From Ahniella affigens (GTDB lineage Bacteria; Pseudomonadota; Gammaproteobacteria; Xanthomonadales; Ahniellaceae): DNA of 64,000 bases. Below are positions 54,765 through 63,505 of the stretch, one piece after another; the first letter of the stretch is position 1; each line of letters starts with the position of its first letter. The stretch lies in contig NZ_CP027860.1 in NCBI RefSeq assembly GCF_003015185.1, positions 5,859,001 through 5,923,000 on the forward strand, in the 5' to 3' direction. Made by a program: the position numbers and the translations under genes. The notes beneath the pieces were generated by a model. The model had not been told where the DNA came from and ran no database searches. It saw nothing but the letters and a program-made list of their open reading frames with translations.

Positions 54765-55801
54765 GGCTGACAACTCTCGACGATCCGCTGCAAGGTCGCG
54801 TCATCGACGCTGCGGCAACTCGCATAACGATGATTGCGCCAGCGCCGCAGCAACTGAGCTGCGGGCATCGGTCCGATCAGGCCGGCGATTTGCCCGAACC
54901 GGCGGCCATCAAGCTCCGCCAGCGGGCCCTTCGGAGCAGCCCGATAAATCGACAGCAAACGGCGTTGATAGCTGGCCGCGAAATCAATCGGCAAGCGGCG
55001 CCAACTGCGAAACGCCGCAACCCCGAGCAATTGCCGCGCGACGGTCGCATCGTTGCGACTTGCCGTTTCGGCCATGAACGCTTCCATCAGCAGCAGCGAG
55101 GTGTAGGCCAGTTTCTCCCACTGCAGGCTGTAGCGGAGTTCATCATGGACGCCGATTGCCGCGCGCGCCAAAGGTACTTCGACCGCAACGCCTGGCATCA
55201 GCGCGCAGTTCAGATACAGCCAGATATCGCCCGCGGCATCGGCGCGTCGTTGCAATGGGAGGATCGGTCGGGCAATGGCATCCGCAATCGCGTCGCGGCG
55301 AAACATCGGCACATGCGGTGCCGGTTGCTCGCTGAGCAACCATTGCGCCGGTGTCAGGATGCGCGCAGCACGCTCGTTGGCGGGCGCGAATTCGAGACGG
55401 CCATCCGCCTGCTTGCTAGCGTCGACCAGGGTGCCGAAAGAGGCGGTGGCGCCAGTCGCTTCCATGGCTGCAATCTGTAACGACAGCTTTTCCGGTGCCA
55501 ACAGGTCGTCGGAATCGAGGAACTGCACATAGCGCCCGCGCGCCGCTGCCAAGCCAGTCTGGCGCGCGACAATGGAGCCGGAATTGGTTTGCCGCAAAAT
55601 GTGTTGGCTGACGCCGACCACGTCGGCCACCGGCAGATCCACGCTGTCCAAAGCGGGCGTCGAACCATCGTCGACGAGAATCAGTTCGCCGTTGCCGAGA
55701 CCATGTTTGGCCACCTCGGCCAAGGCTCGGTGCGCCGTTTGCAGCGTGTCACGTAAGGGGCCCAGGCGATTGAAGGCGGGAACGATGACGCTCACAATCA
55801 T
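54761..55801 (-). CDS. glycosyltransferase family 2
   Basis: The 346-residue protein starts MIVSVIVPAFNRLGPLRDTLQTAHRAL at 55801 (ATGA overlap). Motifs are GELILVDDGSTPALD, RYVQFLDSDDLLAPEKL (DSDD) and VPMFRRDAIADAI. The C-terminal ~110 residues are helical. It belongs to the same GT2 type as the protein at 45859. It is expected to use a nucleotide sugar in repeat-unit synthesis. Confidence 0.88.
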   Translation of the reverse strand: MIVSVIVPAFNRLGPLRDTLQTAHRALAEVAKHGLGNGELILVDDGSTPALDSVDLPVADVVGVSQHILRQTNSGSIVARQTGLAAARGRYVQFLDSDDLLAPEKLSLQIAAMEATGATASFGTLVDASKQADGRLEFAPANERAARILTPAQWLLSEQPAPHVPMFRRDAIADAIARPILPLQRRADAAGDIWLYLNCALMPGVAVEVPLARAAIGVHDELRYSLQWEKLAYTSLLLMEAFMAETASRNDATVARQLLGVAAFRSWRRLPIDFAASYQRRLLSIYRAAPKGPLAELDGRRFGQIAGLIGPMPAAQLLRRWRNHRYASCRSVDDATLQRIVESCQP

Positions 55802-57639
55802 GTCGGAAGTCCCTGTGCCGTCCAGACATAGGCGGCGAGATTGCGTGCGGGTGAGGACTGCATCCCTACGCCGAATCGACTCTCGCCGACGTCGATGCGA
55901 ACAGTGCTGTCCCACGGTGAGTGTGTCAGAGGCGCCGCGAAGCCGGTTTTTCGGCGCTGGACGACGGCTGCGGGCAATGGCTGGCGCGGTGCGTGGGCCA
56001 GCAATTGCTTGCCACGGGCGAGATTCCCGGAGCGAATCAGACCCGCGAGGGACTGATAAAGCGTCCAGTCCACCAGCGGCGTACGAACTTCGATCGAGTG
56101 CGCCATTGATGCCCAATCGCAATCGCGCAGGAGTTGATTGCGCATGTAGTTCGACGCTTCCAGACAGGTGACGCGAGCAAAATCGGAACCTGGGTCGGGC
56201 TGAATCGACGCGCTCAGGCGTTGCCGGATATCCAAGCGCTCTAAGCCCGCAGCGGTGAGCTCCGGGCCGATCAGTCCCGCGATTTCAAAAGGCATGAACA
56301 GACCGCGCCGAAGCAGATAGCTTCCCGCCAGCGAGTCGACCAGTTCGAGTGCGCCGGCGGCGCGAATCAAATGCGGGCGCCATTGCTTCAGCATGGGATA
56401 GCTGATTCGCCGCACGAGTTGACCTAAGCCCGGCAGCGCCGCTGGCAGGGCGGCGAGCCGGCGCCAGCGCGGCACCGTTGAAAAACTCGGATAGCCGCCG
56501 AGCAATTCATCGCCGCCAAGTCCATTGTTCACTACCTTCAAGCCTTGCTCGCGACAGGACTTGGCTGCGAACCAGGTATTGATGCCATCGATGGAAGGCT
56601 GATCCATCGCTGCCAATAAAGCCCCCAGATCGTCGCGCAATTCGGTGTTGCTCACTGAGCGCAACGTGTGTGTCGCGCCATACGCATCAGCGCTGGACTG
56701 GGCCAGTGCGGATTCGTCGAGTTCACTACCGCGGAATGGCTCGAACACAATCGTGCTGGAGCGAATCTCGTTCGGACTTTGTTCGCGCATTAGCGCCAGC
56801 ACGGCTGCCGAATCAATCCCGCCCGACAAGAACACCCCGACAGGTACATCGGCCACCAAGTGTGCGCCGACACTGTCGGCGAACGCCGCCCGCAGCCGCT
56901 CCTGCAAGGCGCCGCGTGGCAGGGTTTCGGGCGCCGTGTGATGCAACAGGCTGGCCAGATGACTGTGCATGGCGATGCGCCGAATTCCAAACGCGTCGAC
57001 TTCGACATAGCTTCCAGCCGGCACAGCCCGAATGCCGGCATGTGTCGTGAAGGGTTCAGGCACACTGCCGGTCAGCAGAAACCCGACCAACCCGGCGGGC
57101 TCATGCGCGGACGAAATCGTACCGCCGGCGAGCAGCGCTTTGACTTGCGATGCGACCCGAATCGTCCAGCCATCGTCGGCATAGTAAAGTGGTTTGATAC
57201 CGAACGGATCTCGGCCCAGTAACAGCCGCTGTTCGACTTGATCGAAAATCGCCAGGGCGTACATGCCGCGCAGATGCGCGAACATTTGGCTTCCGTACTG
57301 TTGATAGGCAGCGAGAATGACTTCAGTATCCGATTGCGTCCGGAATTCGTGACCGAGACGTCCGAGTTCGGTGCGCAAGGATCGGTAGTTGTATATCTCA
57401 CCGTTGAACACGATGACATAGCGATCATTCGCCCGCGTCATCGGTTGTGCGGCTCGCGGATCGAGGTCGATGATGGCCAGACGTCGATGGCCCATGCCAA
57501 TCCGACCGTCTGCCGATAGCCATTCGCCGTGACCATCGGGGCCTCGCAAGCGCATGTGATCCCGAATACGGCGAAGCTCCTCGCGTTCCACCGGCAGCGC
57601 GGCATGCTGATAGGCATAGATGGCGACGAGGCCGCACAT
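55798..57639 (-). CDS. glutamine-hydrolysing asparagine synthetase homologue
   Basis: This 613-residue protein has the class II glutaminase domain, starting with the nucleophile Cys2 (MCGLVAIYAYQ), then LRGPDGHGEW, GHRRLAIIDL and VFNGEIYNYRSLR. The synthetase domain has the ATP-pyrophosphatase loop FLSGGIDSAAVLAL and the later NGLGGDELLGGYPSF. In polysaccharide loci, AsnB homologues often amidate sugar acids rather than make asparagine, and a nucleotide-sugar dehydrogenase lies just upstream. The start at 57639 is one base after the acyltransferase stop. Confidence 0.9.
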   Translation of the reverse strand: MCGLVAIYAYQHAALPVEREELRRIRDHMRLRGPDGHGEWLSADGRIGMGHRRLAIIDLDPRAAQPMTRANDRYVIVFNGEIYNYRSLRTELGRLGHEFRTQSDTEVILAAYQQYGSQMFAHLRGMYALAIFDQVEQRLLLGRDPFGIKPLYYADDGWTIRVASQVKALLAGGTISSAHEPAGLVGFLLTGSVPEPFTTHAGIRAVPAGSYVEVDAFGIRRIAMHSHLASLLHHTAPETLPRGALQERLRAAFADSVGAHLVADVPVGVFLSGGIDSAAVLALMREQSPNEIRSSTIVFEPFRGSELDESALAQSSADAYGATHTLRSVSNTELRDDLGALLAAMDQPSIDGINTWFAAKSCREQGLKVVNNGLGGDELLGGYPSFSTVPRWRRLAALPAALPGLGQLVRRISYPMLKQWRPHLIRAAGALELVDSLAGSYLLRRGLFMPFEIAGLIGPELTAAGLERLDIRQRLSASIQPDPGSDFARVTCLEASNYMRNQLLRDCDWASMAHSIEVRTPLVDWTLYQSLAGLIRSGNLARGKQLLAHAPRQPLPAAVVQRRKTGFAAPLTHSPWDSTVRIDVGESRFGVGMQSSPARNLAAYVWTAQGLPT

Positions 57640-57640
57640 G

Positions 57641-58699
57641 TCAGGGCTGACCCGCTTGCGCGCGCAGGACTCGGCGCGAGTAGGCTTGCGCTGGCGCTTC
57701 GATGAAACGCCAACAAACGTGCGCGGCGAACAGGCAGATTGCGGTGGCGGCCAACACCGCTGCACTCAAGGCGGGCGGCGATTCGGCCACACGCAGACTG
57801 AGGTTGATGACCCTGCCGCCGATTGGGATGTGAATCAGGTACAGCGAATACGACACGGTGCCCAGCCAGATCAGCACGGGCCAAGGGCGTTGCAGGAAAT
57901 GCGCGATCAGCACCGTCATGGCAGCCGCGATCGCTGCGATGCTGCCATGCGTGTAGGCGACCAGCAGCAGACTGCCGATCATCAGCAGAAGGCCATAGAG
58001 GGCGCGCAGCTTGCCGGCATGCCAAAGCCAGGCAAAGAAGCCGCAGGAAAACAAGGGCAGATCATGCAGGACGAGGACTTTGGGGCTGTAAGGCGCCAGC
58101 ACCAGCAGGAGCGCCAGAGTCACGCCGATCATCGCAGGGCCAATGGTTCTTGCGCCGAGACGCATTCCAAGCATCGGCACCATCAGCATCAGCAACAGGT
58201 AGAACTGAATCTCGATCGCCAACGACCAGAACACCGGAATGATCCAGGCGTGGCCGCTGAACTCGCAGGCATAGCTCAGATTGCAGAGCAACTCCGAAAG
58301 CGTTGGCAAGACGAGGCCTGGGCCGCGATAGCCCGGCGCCAGACTGCTGCCCACGTTCAGCAGCACGGCCAGAATCAGCGCGGCCAGAAATGGCAGATAG
58401 AGTCGGAGCAAGCGCCGCACCATGAAGCGCATGCTGTCTTGAATACGGGTGCCGAAGGCCGCGAACGAGGCTGGCACAATAAAGCCACTGATCACGAAAA
58501 AGGCCTCCACACCTGCCCAACTCACCTGGCCCAGAGCATGCAACCAGGGCACTGCCTGCATGGCCGGACTGCCGGTGAAATGAAACAACGCAACGGCCAG
58601 AGCCGCCAAACCGCGGGCCGCATCCAGACTGGACAGGCGCGTCACCAGCGCCGCCCCGGTCGCTGTCTGAGGTGGCGCGGTCACTACGGCTTCGCTCAA
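57641..58699 (-). CDS. acyltransferase 3 family membrane protein
   Basis: This 352-residue inner-membrane protein has about ten hydrophobic segments. The N-terminus has RLSSLDAARGLAALAVALFHF, the acyltransferase-3 R.DxxRgxA..xV...H pattern, followed by WAGVEAFFVISGFIV, both diagnostic. It probably O-acetylates or otherwise acylates a glycan residue at the membrane. The TTG start at 58699 overlaps the upstream dehydrogenase stop (TTGA). Confidence 0.9.
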   Translation of the reverse strand: MSEAVVTAPPQTATGAALVTRLSSLDAARGLAALAVALFHFTGSPAMQAVPWLHALGQVSWAGVEAFFVISGFIVPASFAAFGTRIQDSMRFMVRRLLRLYLPFLAALILAVLLNVGSSLAPGYRGPGLVLPTLSELLCNLSYACEFSGHAWIIPVFWSLAIEIQFYLLLMLMVPMLGMRLGARTIGPAMIGVTLALLLVLAPYSPKVLVLHDLPLFSCGFFAWLWHAGKLRALYGLLLMIGSLLLVAYTHGSIAAIAAAMTVLIAHFLQRPWPVLIWLGTVSYSLYLIHIPIGGRVINLSLRVAESPPALSAAVLAATAICLFAAHVCWRFIEAPAQAYSRRVLRAQAGQP

Positions 58700-59976
58700 A
58701 GGCGCTCACCCGGTTTGGCATCGGCAAGAATCGCTTTGACGTCGAGGATCAAACCGTCCTCGCGCAGCCAGCGCGATAGCTGTGCACGGCCACCTTGGAC
58801 AAAGCTTTGATGGGCGACCGCAATGATAATGCCGTCATAGTGCTGCGACAGAGGTTCGGTCAGCAATTCAATGCCGTAGTGCGCCCGCACTTCATCGGCG
58901 TCGGCGATCGGATCGTGAACCACGACGAGCGCACCCTCGGCTTGCAGCATCGAGACCATTTCGACCACGCGGGTGTTACGAATGTCGCCGCAATTTTCCT
59001 TGAACGTGATGCCGAGAATCAGGAGCTGCTTGCCGCGTATGGTTTGCCCGCGTTGTTCGAACTGCTGGCGGAAGCGCGCGCAGACAAAGCCACTCATGCT
59101 CTCGTTGATGTCGCGCGCGGCGCGAATCAGGCGGGCCTCGGCGCCAACGGACTCGGCTTTGTGGATCAAATAATAAGGATCGACGCCAATGCAGTGACCA
59201 CCCACCAGGCCAGGCTTTACCGGCATGAAATTCCATTTGCTGGCGGCAGCAGCGAGCACGGCCTCGGTATCGATCCCCATCTTCGAGAACATCTTGGCGA
59301 GTTCGTTGGCGAAAGCGATATTGATGTCGCGCTGGGTGTTCTCGACGGCCTTCGCGGCCTCGGCAACCCGGATGCTCGGCGCGCGATGCGTGCCGGCTGG
59401 AACGATACGCTGATACAGCGCATCGACGAAGGCCGCGCATTCCGGGCTGGAACCGCTGGTGACCTTGACGATGTCGGCCAGCCGACGCTTTCGATCGCCG
59501 GGATTGATCCGTTCAGGCGAATAGCCGACCCAGAACTCGGTGTTGAAGCGCAGTCCAGAGCCGGCCTCCAGTGCCGGGACGCACTGTTCTTCGGTGGCGC
59601 CCGGATAGACCGTGGATTCATAAATCACCACATCGCCGTGCTGAAGACACGACGCAACCAGGCGCGTCGCTGCCAGCAAAGGACCAAGATCCGGCAATTT
59701 GTCGGCATCGACCGGTGTCGGCACGGCAATGATGTAGACCTTGGCGCTTCGCAGTACGCCTGGATCGTCGCTGAAATCGATCCGCGCTTCGGCGAGTTCG
59801 CTTTGACTCAGCTCGCCACTGCTGTCGACGCCATTGCGAAGCCCTTCGATCCGCGCGTGATCGATATCGAAACCGATCACCCGGTGATGCGGGGACAACG
59901 CCGCAGCCAGGGGCAGACCGACGTAGCCAAGACCCAGAACCGCGATCGTCAGCTCACTCGGATCACTGTCGAGCAT
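58696..59976 (-). CDS. UDP-sugar 6-dehydrogenase (TviB/WbpO-like)
   Basis: This enzyme oxidises a UDP-N-acetylhexosamine or hexose at C6 to a uronic acid with two NAD. The 426-residue protein has the NAD-binding motif VLGLGYVGLPLA, KWNFMPVKPGLVGGHCIGVDPYYL with the catalytic cysteine, and GITFKENCGDIRNTRV near the C-terminus. The pattern resembles TviB/WbpO. The start at 59976 overlaps the FkbM gene by 14 bases. It supplies a uronic acid that the AsnB homologue may amidate. Confidence 0.92.
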   Translation of the reverse strand: MLDSDPSELTIAVLGLGYVGLPLAAALSPHHRVIGFDIDHARIEGLRNGVDSSGELSQSELAEARIDFSDDPGVLRSAKVYIIAVPTPVDADKLPDLGPLLAATRLVASCLQHGDVVIYESTVYPGATEEQCVPALEAGSGLRFNTEFWVGYSPERINPGDRKRRLADIVKVTSGSSPECAAFVDALYQRIVPAGTHRAPSIRVAEAAKAVENTQRDINIAFANELAKMFSKMGIDTEAVLAAAASKWNFMPVKPGLVGGHCIGVDPYYLIHKAESVGAEARLIRAARDINESMSGFVCARFRQQFEQRGQTIRGKQLLILGITFKENCGDIRNTRVVEMVSMLQAEGALVVVHDPIADADEVRAHYGIELLTEPLSQHYDGIIIAVAHQSFVQGGRAQLSRWLREDGLILDVKAILADAKPGERL

Positions 59977-60742
59977 GAGTCGCCTCCAGAACCAGGGTCG
60001 GCGCATCCGGTACCGGTCGATAGCCGTGCTGCGTCAGCAAAGCCAGCACGGCCTCGGACGAAGCGCCCAGCGCCTGCAGCTGTCTTTCGTGCAATTCCAG
60101 CGCGATGCGACGGATGCGGCCCGCTGCGAGCAAGGCCTCGGCACCCCGCAGTAACTGGTGTTCGGCGCCTTCGATATCAACTTTCAGCAGATCGATCTGG
60201 TCGACGCCCGCTTCGTTCACGACGTCGGTCAGGGTTCGCATGGGCACGGTTTCGACTGGCAAGCGATAGCGGGTGACATTGCTGAAGCCGGAGGCGCCGG
60301 TATTGAGGTCGGGCGTCAGGCGCATTTCGATGCTGCCCGTCTCAGCGCCAAGCGCCAGATGCATGAGCACGATTCGCGGCTGGACCTGGTTCAACTCGAA
60401 GTTCTTTTGCAACACATGCTGCAATCGCGATTGCGGTTCAAAGGCCAGAACGAGGCGCGCACGTTTTGCCGCCAGGACCGAGAAATAGCCTTCATTCGCG
60501 CCCGCATCGGCAAAAACACCGCCTTCAGGTAGAAAGCGTTCGATCGTCGCTTGCATCTCAGGCTCGTAGTGGCCGAACTCGATCAGATCGCCACCGACAT
60601 GCGAGACCGGGTCGACCAGAAAATGACCCTGTCGAGTTTCAATCACGCGTCGTTTCACGCAGAGCAGATGCTTGACGTGAGCAGCAAGCCAAGCCGGACG
60701 AATCTTCAAAAGCAAGCGACGGAGCAGAATGTCAGTGTTCAA
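59963..60742 (-). CDS. FkbM family methyltransferase
   Basis: This 259-residue SAM-dependent methyltransferase has motif I FADAGANEGYFSVLAAKRA, then LAFEPQSRLQHVLQKNFELN and DLLKVDIEGAEHQLLRG, which is the FkbM signature. It methylates a sugar hydroxyl or a related small molecule. It is the third of three FkbM genes in a row and lies 6 bases after the second. The N-terminal helix is hydrophobic and basic. Confidence 0.9.
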   Translation of the reverse strand: MNTDILLRRLLLKIRPAWLAAHVKHLLCVKRRVIETRQGHFLVDPVSHVGGDLIEFGHYEPEMQATIERFLPEGGVFADAGANEGYFSVLAAKRARLVLAFEPQSRLQHVLQKNFELNQVQPRIVLMHLALGAETGSIEMRLTPDLNTGASGFSNVTRYRLPVETVPMRTLTDVVNEAGVDQIDLLKVDIEGAEHQLLRGAEALLAAGRIRRIALELHERQLQALGASSEAVLALLTQHGYRPVPDAPTLVLEATHARQ

Positions 60743-60748
60743 GATCGG

Positions 60749-61627
60749 TCATACCAGACAGGAGAGCGGGTGGATGCGTACAGCGGGCGCATGGGTCAGG
60801 CGGTGCTGCAGATCGCAGTGCCAGCGCACGTACAAGGTGTTGCCATCGAGGGGCGATGGCAATCGTTCGAGTTGGCGTTGATCCGGTCGATAGCGCGCGG
60901 GTTCAAATCCGTGCGCGTGCAGGATCGCTCGCACGTCGGGCTGACTGTCGGCGCTGCATTCGACAATCAGCGCGAGCAGGCTCGATTGAGCCAAGGTCTG
61001 GACTGCGCCACGCAAAGCCGATACTTCCTCGCCTTCGACATCGATCTTGATCAACGTCGGGGCACGGCCGCCGAGCGCGCGATCGAGCGTCGTGCAGGAT
61101 CGCAGCACGTGCGCCGCGCCGGCTTTGAGCTCGGTCTCGCTCAGCACATGATTGATGGTATCGAGGCCAGTGCTAAAGGCACGCTGGCCAACCTGATCGC
61201 CGATCAGGTCCGAGCAGATCTCGACACGTGGCCCGAGTCCATTGGCGTCAACATTGTTTCTGAGTGCAGCCAATGCGGCGGAATCGGGCTCGATCGCCAA
61301 CGCTTTCGCGGCGCGCACACCCGCCGCCAGGACCGTGTAGCTGCCGGCGTTCGCGCCGACATCGACGAACAGATCGTCAGCCGAAAGCAGGTGCAGGGCG
61401 AAGCTCATCGACTCATACTCATGCAGGCCGAAATAGACATTGCCGGTTAACCCGGTCATCGCCCTGCTGGCTTTGAGCACGGTGCGATCAGCGAATGCCA
61501 CGTGAACCTCGGCTAGCAACCGCGAGCGCAACTGCCAGCTGAGCACATTCCAGACGGCTCGCCAGGGATGCTGGCGGGCCAAGGGATGCTGGCGGATGCC
61601 GGCCCAGGTGACCCGCGGATCGATCAT
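60749..61627 (-). CDS. FkbM family methyltransferase
   Basis: The start MIDPRVTWAGIRQHPLARQHP at 61627 overlaps the upstream FkbM stop by ATGA. The 292-residue protein has FVDVGANAGSYTVLAAG (motif I), LAIEPDSAALAALRNNV and LIKIDVEGEEVSALRG. It has a ~50-residue N-terminal extension before the catalytic core. It should transfer methyl from SAM to the polysaccharide or its precursor. Confidence 0.9.
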   Translation of the reverse strand: MIDPRVTWAGIRQHPLARQHPWRAVWNVLSWQLRSRLLAEVHVAFADRTVLKASRAMTGLTGNVYFGLHEYESMSFALHLLSADDLFVDVGANAGSYTVLAAGVRAAKALAIEPDSAALAALRNNVDANGLGPRVEICSDLIGDQVGQRAFSTGLDTINHVLSETELKAGAAHVLRSCTTLDRALGGRAPTLIKIDVEGEEVSALRGAVQTLAQSSLLALIVECSADSQPDVRAILHAHGFEPARYRPDQRQLERLPSPLDGNTLYVRWHCDLQHRLTHAPAVRIHPLSCLV

Positions 61628-62430
61628 GGCGTGACCACGCGTTGGGCCAGAAAATTGTCCAGATTGTGCGCAGTGTTTTCGCGCCGTTGCAGGCGGCGCA
61701 ACTGCCACTCGGCGGCGGGCAGCAATTGTCGCAGTTCGGAGTCCGGATGGTCAGAATCCGGATCAGATTCGATCACAATGGCCAGACAATCTGGCCGTTT
61801 CAGGATCGAGCGCATGCCGCGGAGCACGGCGAGTTCGGCGCCTTCCACATCGATCTTGATCACCTGTGGCGACGGCAGCAGGCCTTGCTCAACCAGGGAA
61901 TCCGCCGTGGCAATGGCGGCGAGCGTGGCCGTGAACGATTCAGGGTCGTTGAAGCCGCCCAAGGTGTTTCGACCGAAATTGTTGTGGCAGACATGAAAGG
62001 GCAGAAAACCGGACTGGTCCGCCAGACCGATGGGCAGGGCCTGCACGGCGCAATGGTTGAGCGCAATCATCTGCATCAGACGCGCGAATTCTCGAGGGCT
62101 CGGTTCAAATGCGACCACTCGCGATCGCGGTTTTGCGATGGCCATCGATACCGCGTGTAGCCCATAGTTGGCGCCGACGTCCCAGTAGACGCCGGACTCG
62201 GGCAGCGCCGACAGGGTGGCTTCGAACACCTCGGACTCGTAAAAGCCATCGCGCAGTACGAACGCATCGATGTAGTCGAACGGATCCAACTCGAAGTTGG
62301 CTCCGTGGTGGGCGCGCACGCGCAATCGACGACCATCGGTACCGCCAATGCCAAGCCAGCTGAAGGCCCGCGTCGCACCGCGCAGGCGACGACGATACAG
62401 ATAGAGTGCCGCGTGTTCGAACCAATTCAA
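61624..62430 (-). CDS. FkbM family methyltransferase
   Basis: The 268-residue protein starts with a TTG at 62430 (TTGA overlap with the regulator). It has YWDVGANYGLHAVSMAIA, VVAFEPSPREFARLMQMI and VIKIDVEGAELAVLRGM. The three FkbM proteins are divergent in sequence, so they probably modify different positions or sugars. This one is first in the operon after the regulator. Confidence 0.9.
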   Translation of the reverse strand: MNWFEHAALYLYRRRLRGATRAFSWLGIGGTDGRRLRVRAHHGANFELDPFDYIDAFVLRDGFYESEVFEATLSALPESGVYWDVGANYGLHAVSMAIAKPRSRVVAFEPSPREFARLMQMIALNHCAVQALPIGLADQSGFLPFHVCHNNFGRNTLGGFNDPESFTATLAAIATADSLVEQGLLPSPQVIKIDVEGAELAVLRGMRSILKRPDCLAIVIESDPDSDHPDSELRQLLPAAEWQLRRLQRRENTAHNLDNFLAQRVVTP

Positions 62431-62876
62431 GGGTGTTCCTTTGTCAGCCTGGCGAGTTCGTGTTCGAGCTCGGCGATCTCTGCACTCAGGGTCTGGAATT
62501 CGCGGCGTTTACGCTCCAGAAACACCGAGGCCGCACGGGCTCGCTGATTGCGACCGGCAGCAGTCAGCAAGTATCGGTAGCTGAGCTTGTTGGCGGCATT
62601 GCGGATCGGTTGCACGGCCAGCCAGCCGAGTTCGATCAGGGCGCGAATACAGTAGTTGGCCTTACCCAGACTGAGCTGAAGCCGCTCGGCAATGTCGCGT
62701 TGACGCAGCGCCGGTTCCTGCTCGATCAGGCGCAGCACCTGCAACTCGGCGTCGCGCAACTGCTCGGCAGGGCTGGTCAGGTTTCCCGACTGGCGTCTGG
62801 GCACGCTACCGCCCTTTGGCGCCCGGCGTGCCATATGGCCGTTGCTGCGATTCGATTGTGGCCGCGAGGACGGCAT
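62427..62876 (-). CDS. EPS-associated MarR-family transcriptional regulator
   Basis: The conserved region AELQVLRLIEQEPALRQRDIAERLQLSLGKANYCIRALIELGWL, followed by NAANKLSYRYLLTAAG, matches the EPS-associated MarR family (winged helix with SLGK.NYC recognition helix). The C-terminal 30 residues form a coiled coil. The ATG at 62876 gives 149 residues but has no clear ribosome-binding site. A GTG at 62804 has AAGGG 7 bases upstream and would start just before the conserved part, so the shorter form is plausible. This GTG is part of the exact ops sequence. It probably controls the locus. Confidence 0.85.
   Translation of the reverse strand: MPSSRPQSNRSNGHMARRAPKGGSVPRRQSGNLTSPAEQLRDAELQVLRLIEQEPALRQRDIAERLQLSLGKANYCIRALIELGWLAVQPIRNAANKLSYRYLLTAAGRNQRARAASVFLERKRREFQTLSAEIAELEHELARLTKEHP
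62802..62813 (-). promoter_or_regulatory. ops element (RfaH recruitment site)
   Basis: On the minus strand the sequence is GGCGGTAGCGTG, identical to the 12-base core of the E. coli ops element in JUMPstart leaders. At ops, RNA polymerase pauses and RfaH binds the non-template strand. It lies downstream of the rfaH-like gene and upstream of a ~26 kb polysaccharide operon, the location expected from known RfaH operons. Confidence 0.8.
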
Positions 62877-62963
62877 GTGTCAGGGTAAGCGTTCAGCGAT
62901 TGCAGCGTGAGGCCGGTTTCGCCGCGTCTGAAGTGGCCCAGGGTGGACCGGCTCAAACGGGTG

Positions 62964-63485
62964 CTAAATTCGTCGCGCCAATTGCGCGCTCGGTAAAGTG
63001 ACCTGCACGGGTGTGCCGAGCAGGTCGATCAACAGGCGAACTCGAGCGTGGCCGCTGTGGGATTCAAAGATGCCCTCGAATCCGGCCATCGGCCCTTCGG
63101 TCACCTTCACGCGCTGGCCAGGGCATAAACCCGGTGGATCGAGGCGCACGAAGCCATCGGCGTCCTGACGCGCGACGATCGCGGCGATCACCGGATCAGG
63201 GACGCTGGGCGTATTGGCGCCAAATCGCACCACTTGGCTGACGCCACGGGTCGAGCGCACGGGCCCAAGGCGCAAGCCATGAGCATCCGAGCGGATGAAC
63301 AGGTAACGCGGAAACAAGGGTTCGATCTGAGTGCATAAACCATCGGCACCCGGTCGACTGCGGCGCAATCGGCAATCGAGCACTTCGAAACCCTGGCGTC
63401 GAAGATTGAGGCCGGCGAGCGCTTCCGAACGCGGTTTGGTCAGCACCGCAAACCAAGCGGCTGAATCAGAGTGTTGAGACAACAT
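62964..63485 (-). CDS. rfaH: transcription antiterminator RfaH
   Basis: This NusG paralogue suppresses pausing and termination in long envelope operons. The 173-residue protein has the NGN domain (AWFAVLTKPRSEALAGLNLRRQGFEVLDC, PLFPRYLFIR, VRSTRGVSQVVRFG) and a KOW domain (PGQRVKVTEGPMAGFEGIFES). The PLFPRYLFI motif is typical of RfaH rather than NusG. It sits about 160 bases upstream of an exact ops sequence. In E. coli rfaH is unlinked to its targets, so the local arrangement is notable. Confidence 0.92.
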   Translation of the reverse strand: MLSQHSDSAAWFAVLTKPRSEALAGLNLRRQGFEVLDCRLRRSRPGADGLCTQIEPLFPRYLFIRSDAHGLRLGPVRSTRGVSQVVRFGANTPSVPDPVIAAIVARQDADGFVRLDPPGLCPGQRVKVTEGPMAGFEGIFESHSGHARVRLLIDLLGTPVQVTLPSAQLARRI

Positions 63486-63505
63486 GGGACGGCACGCTAA
63501 CCGAA

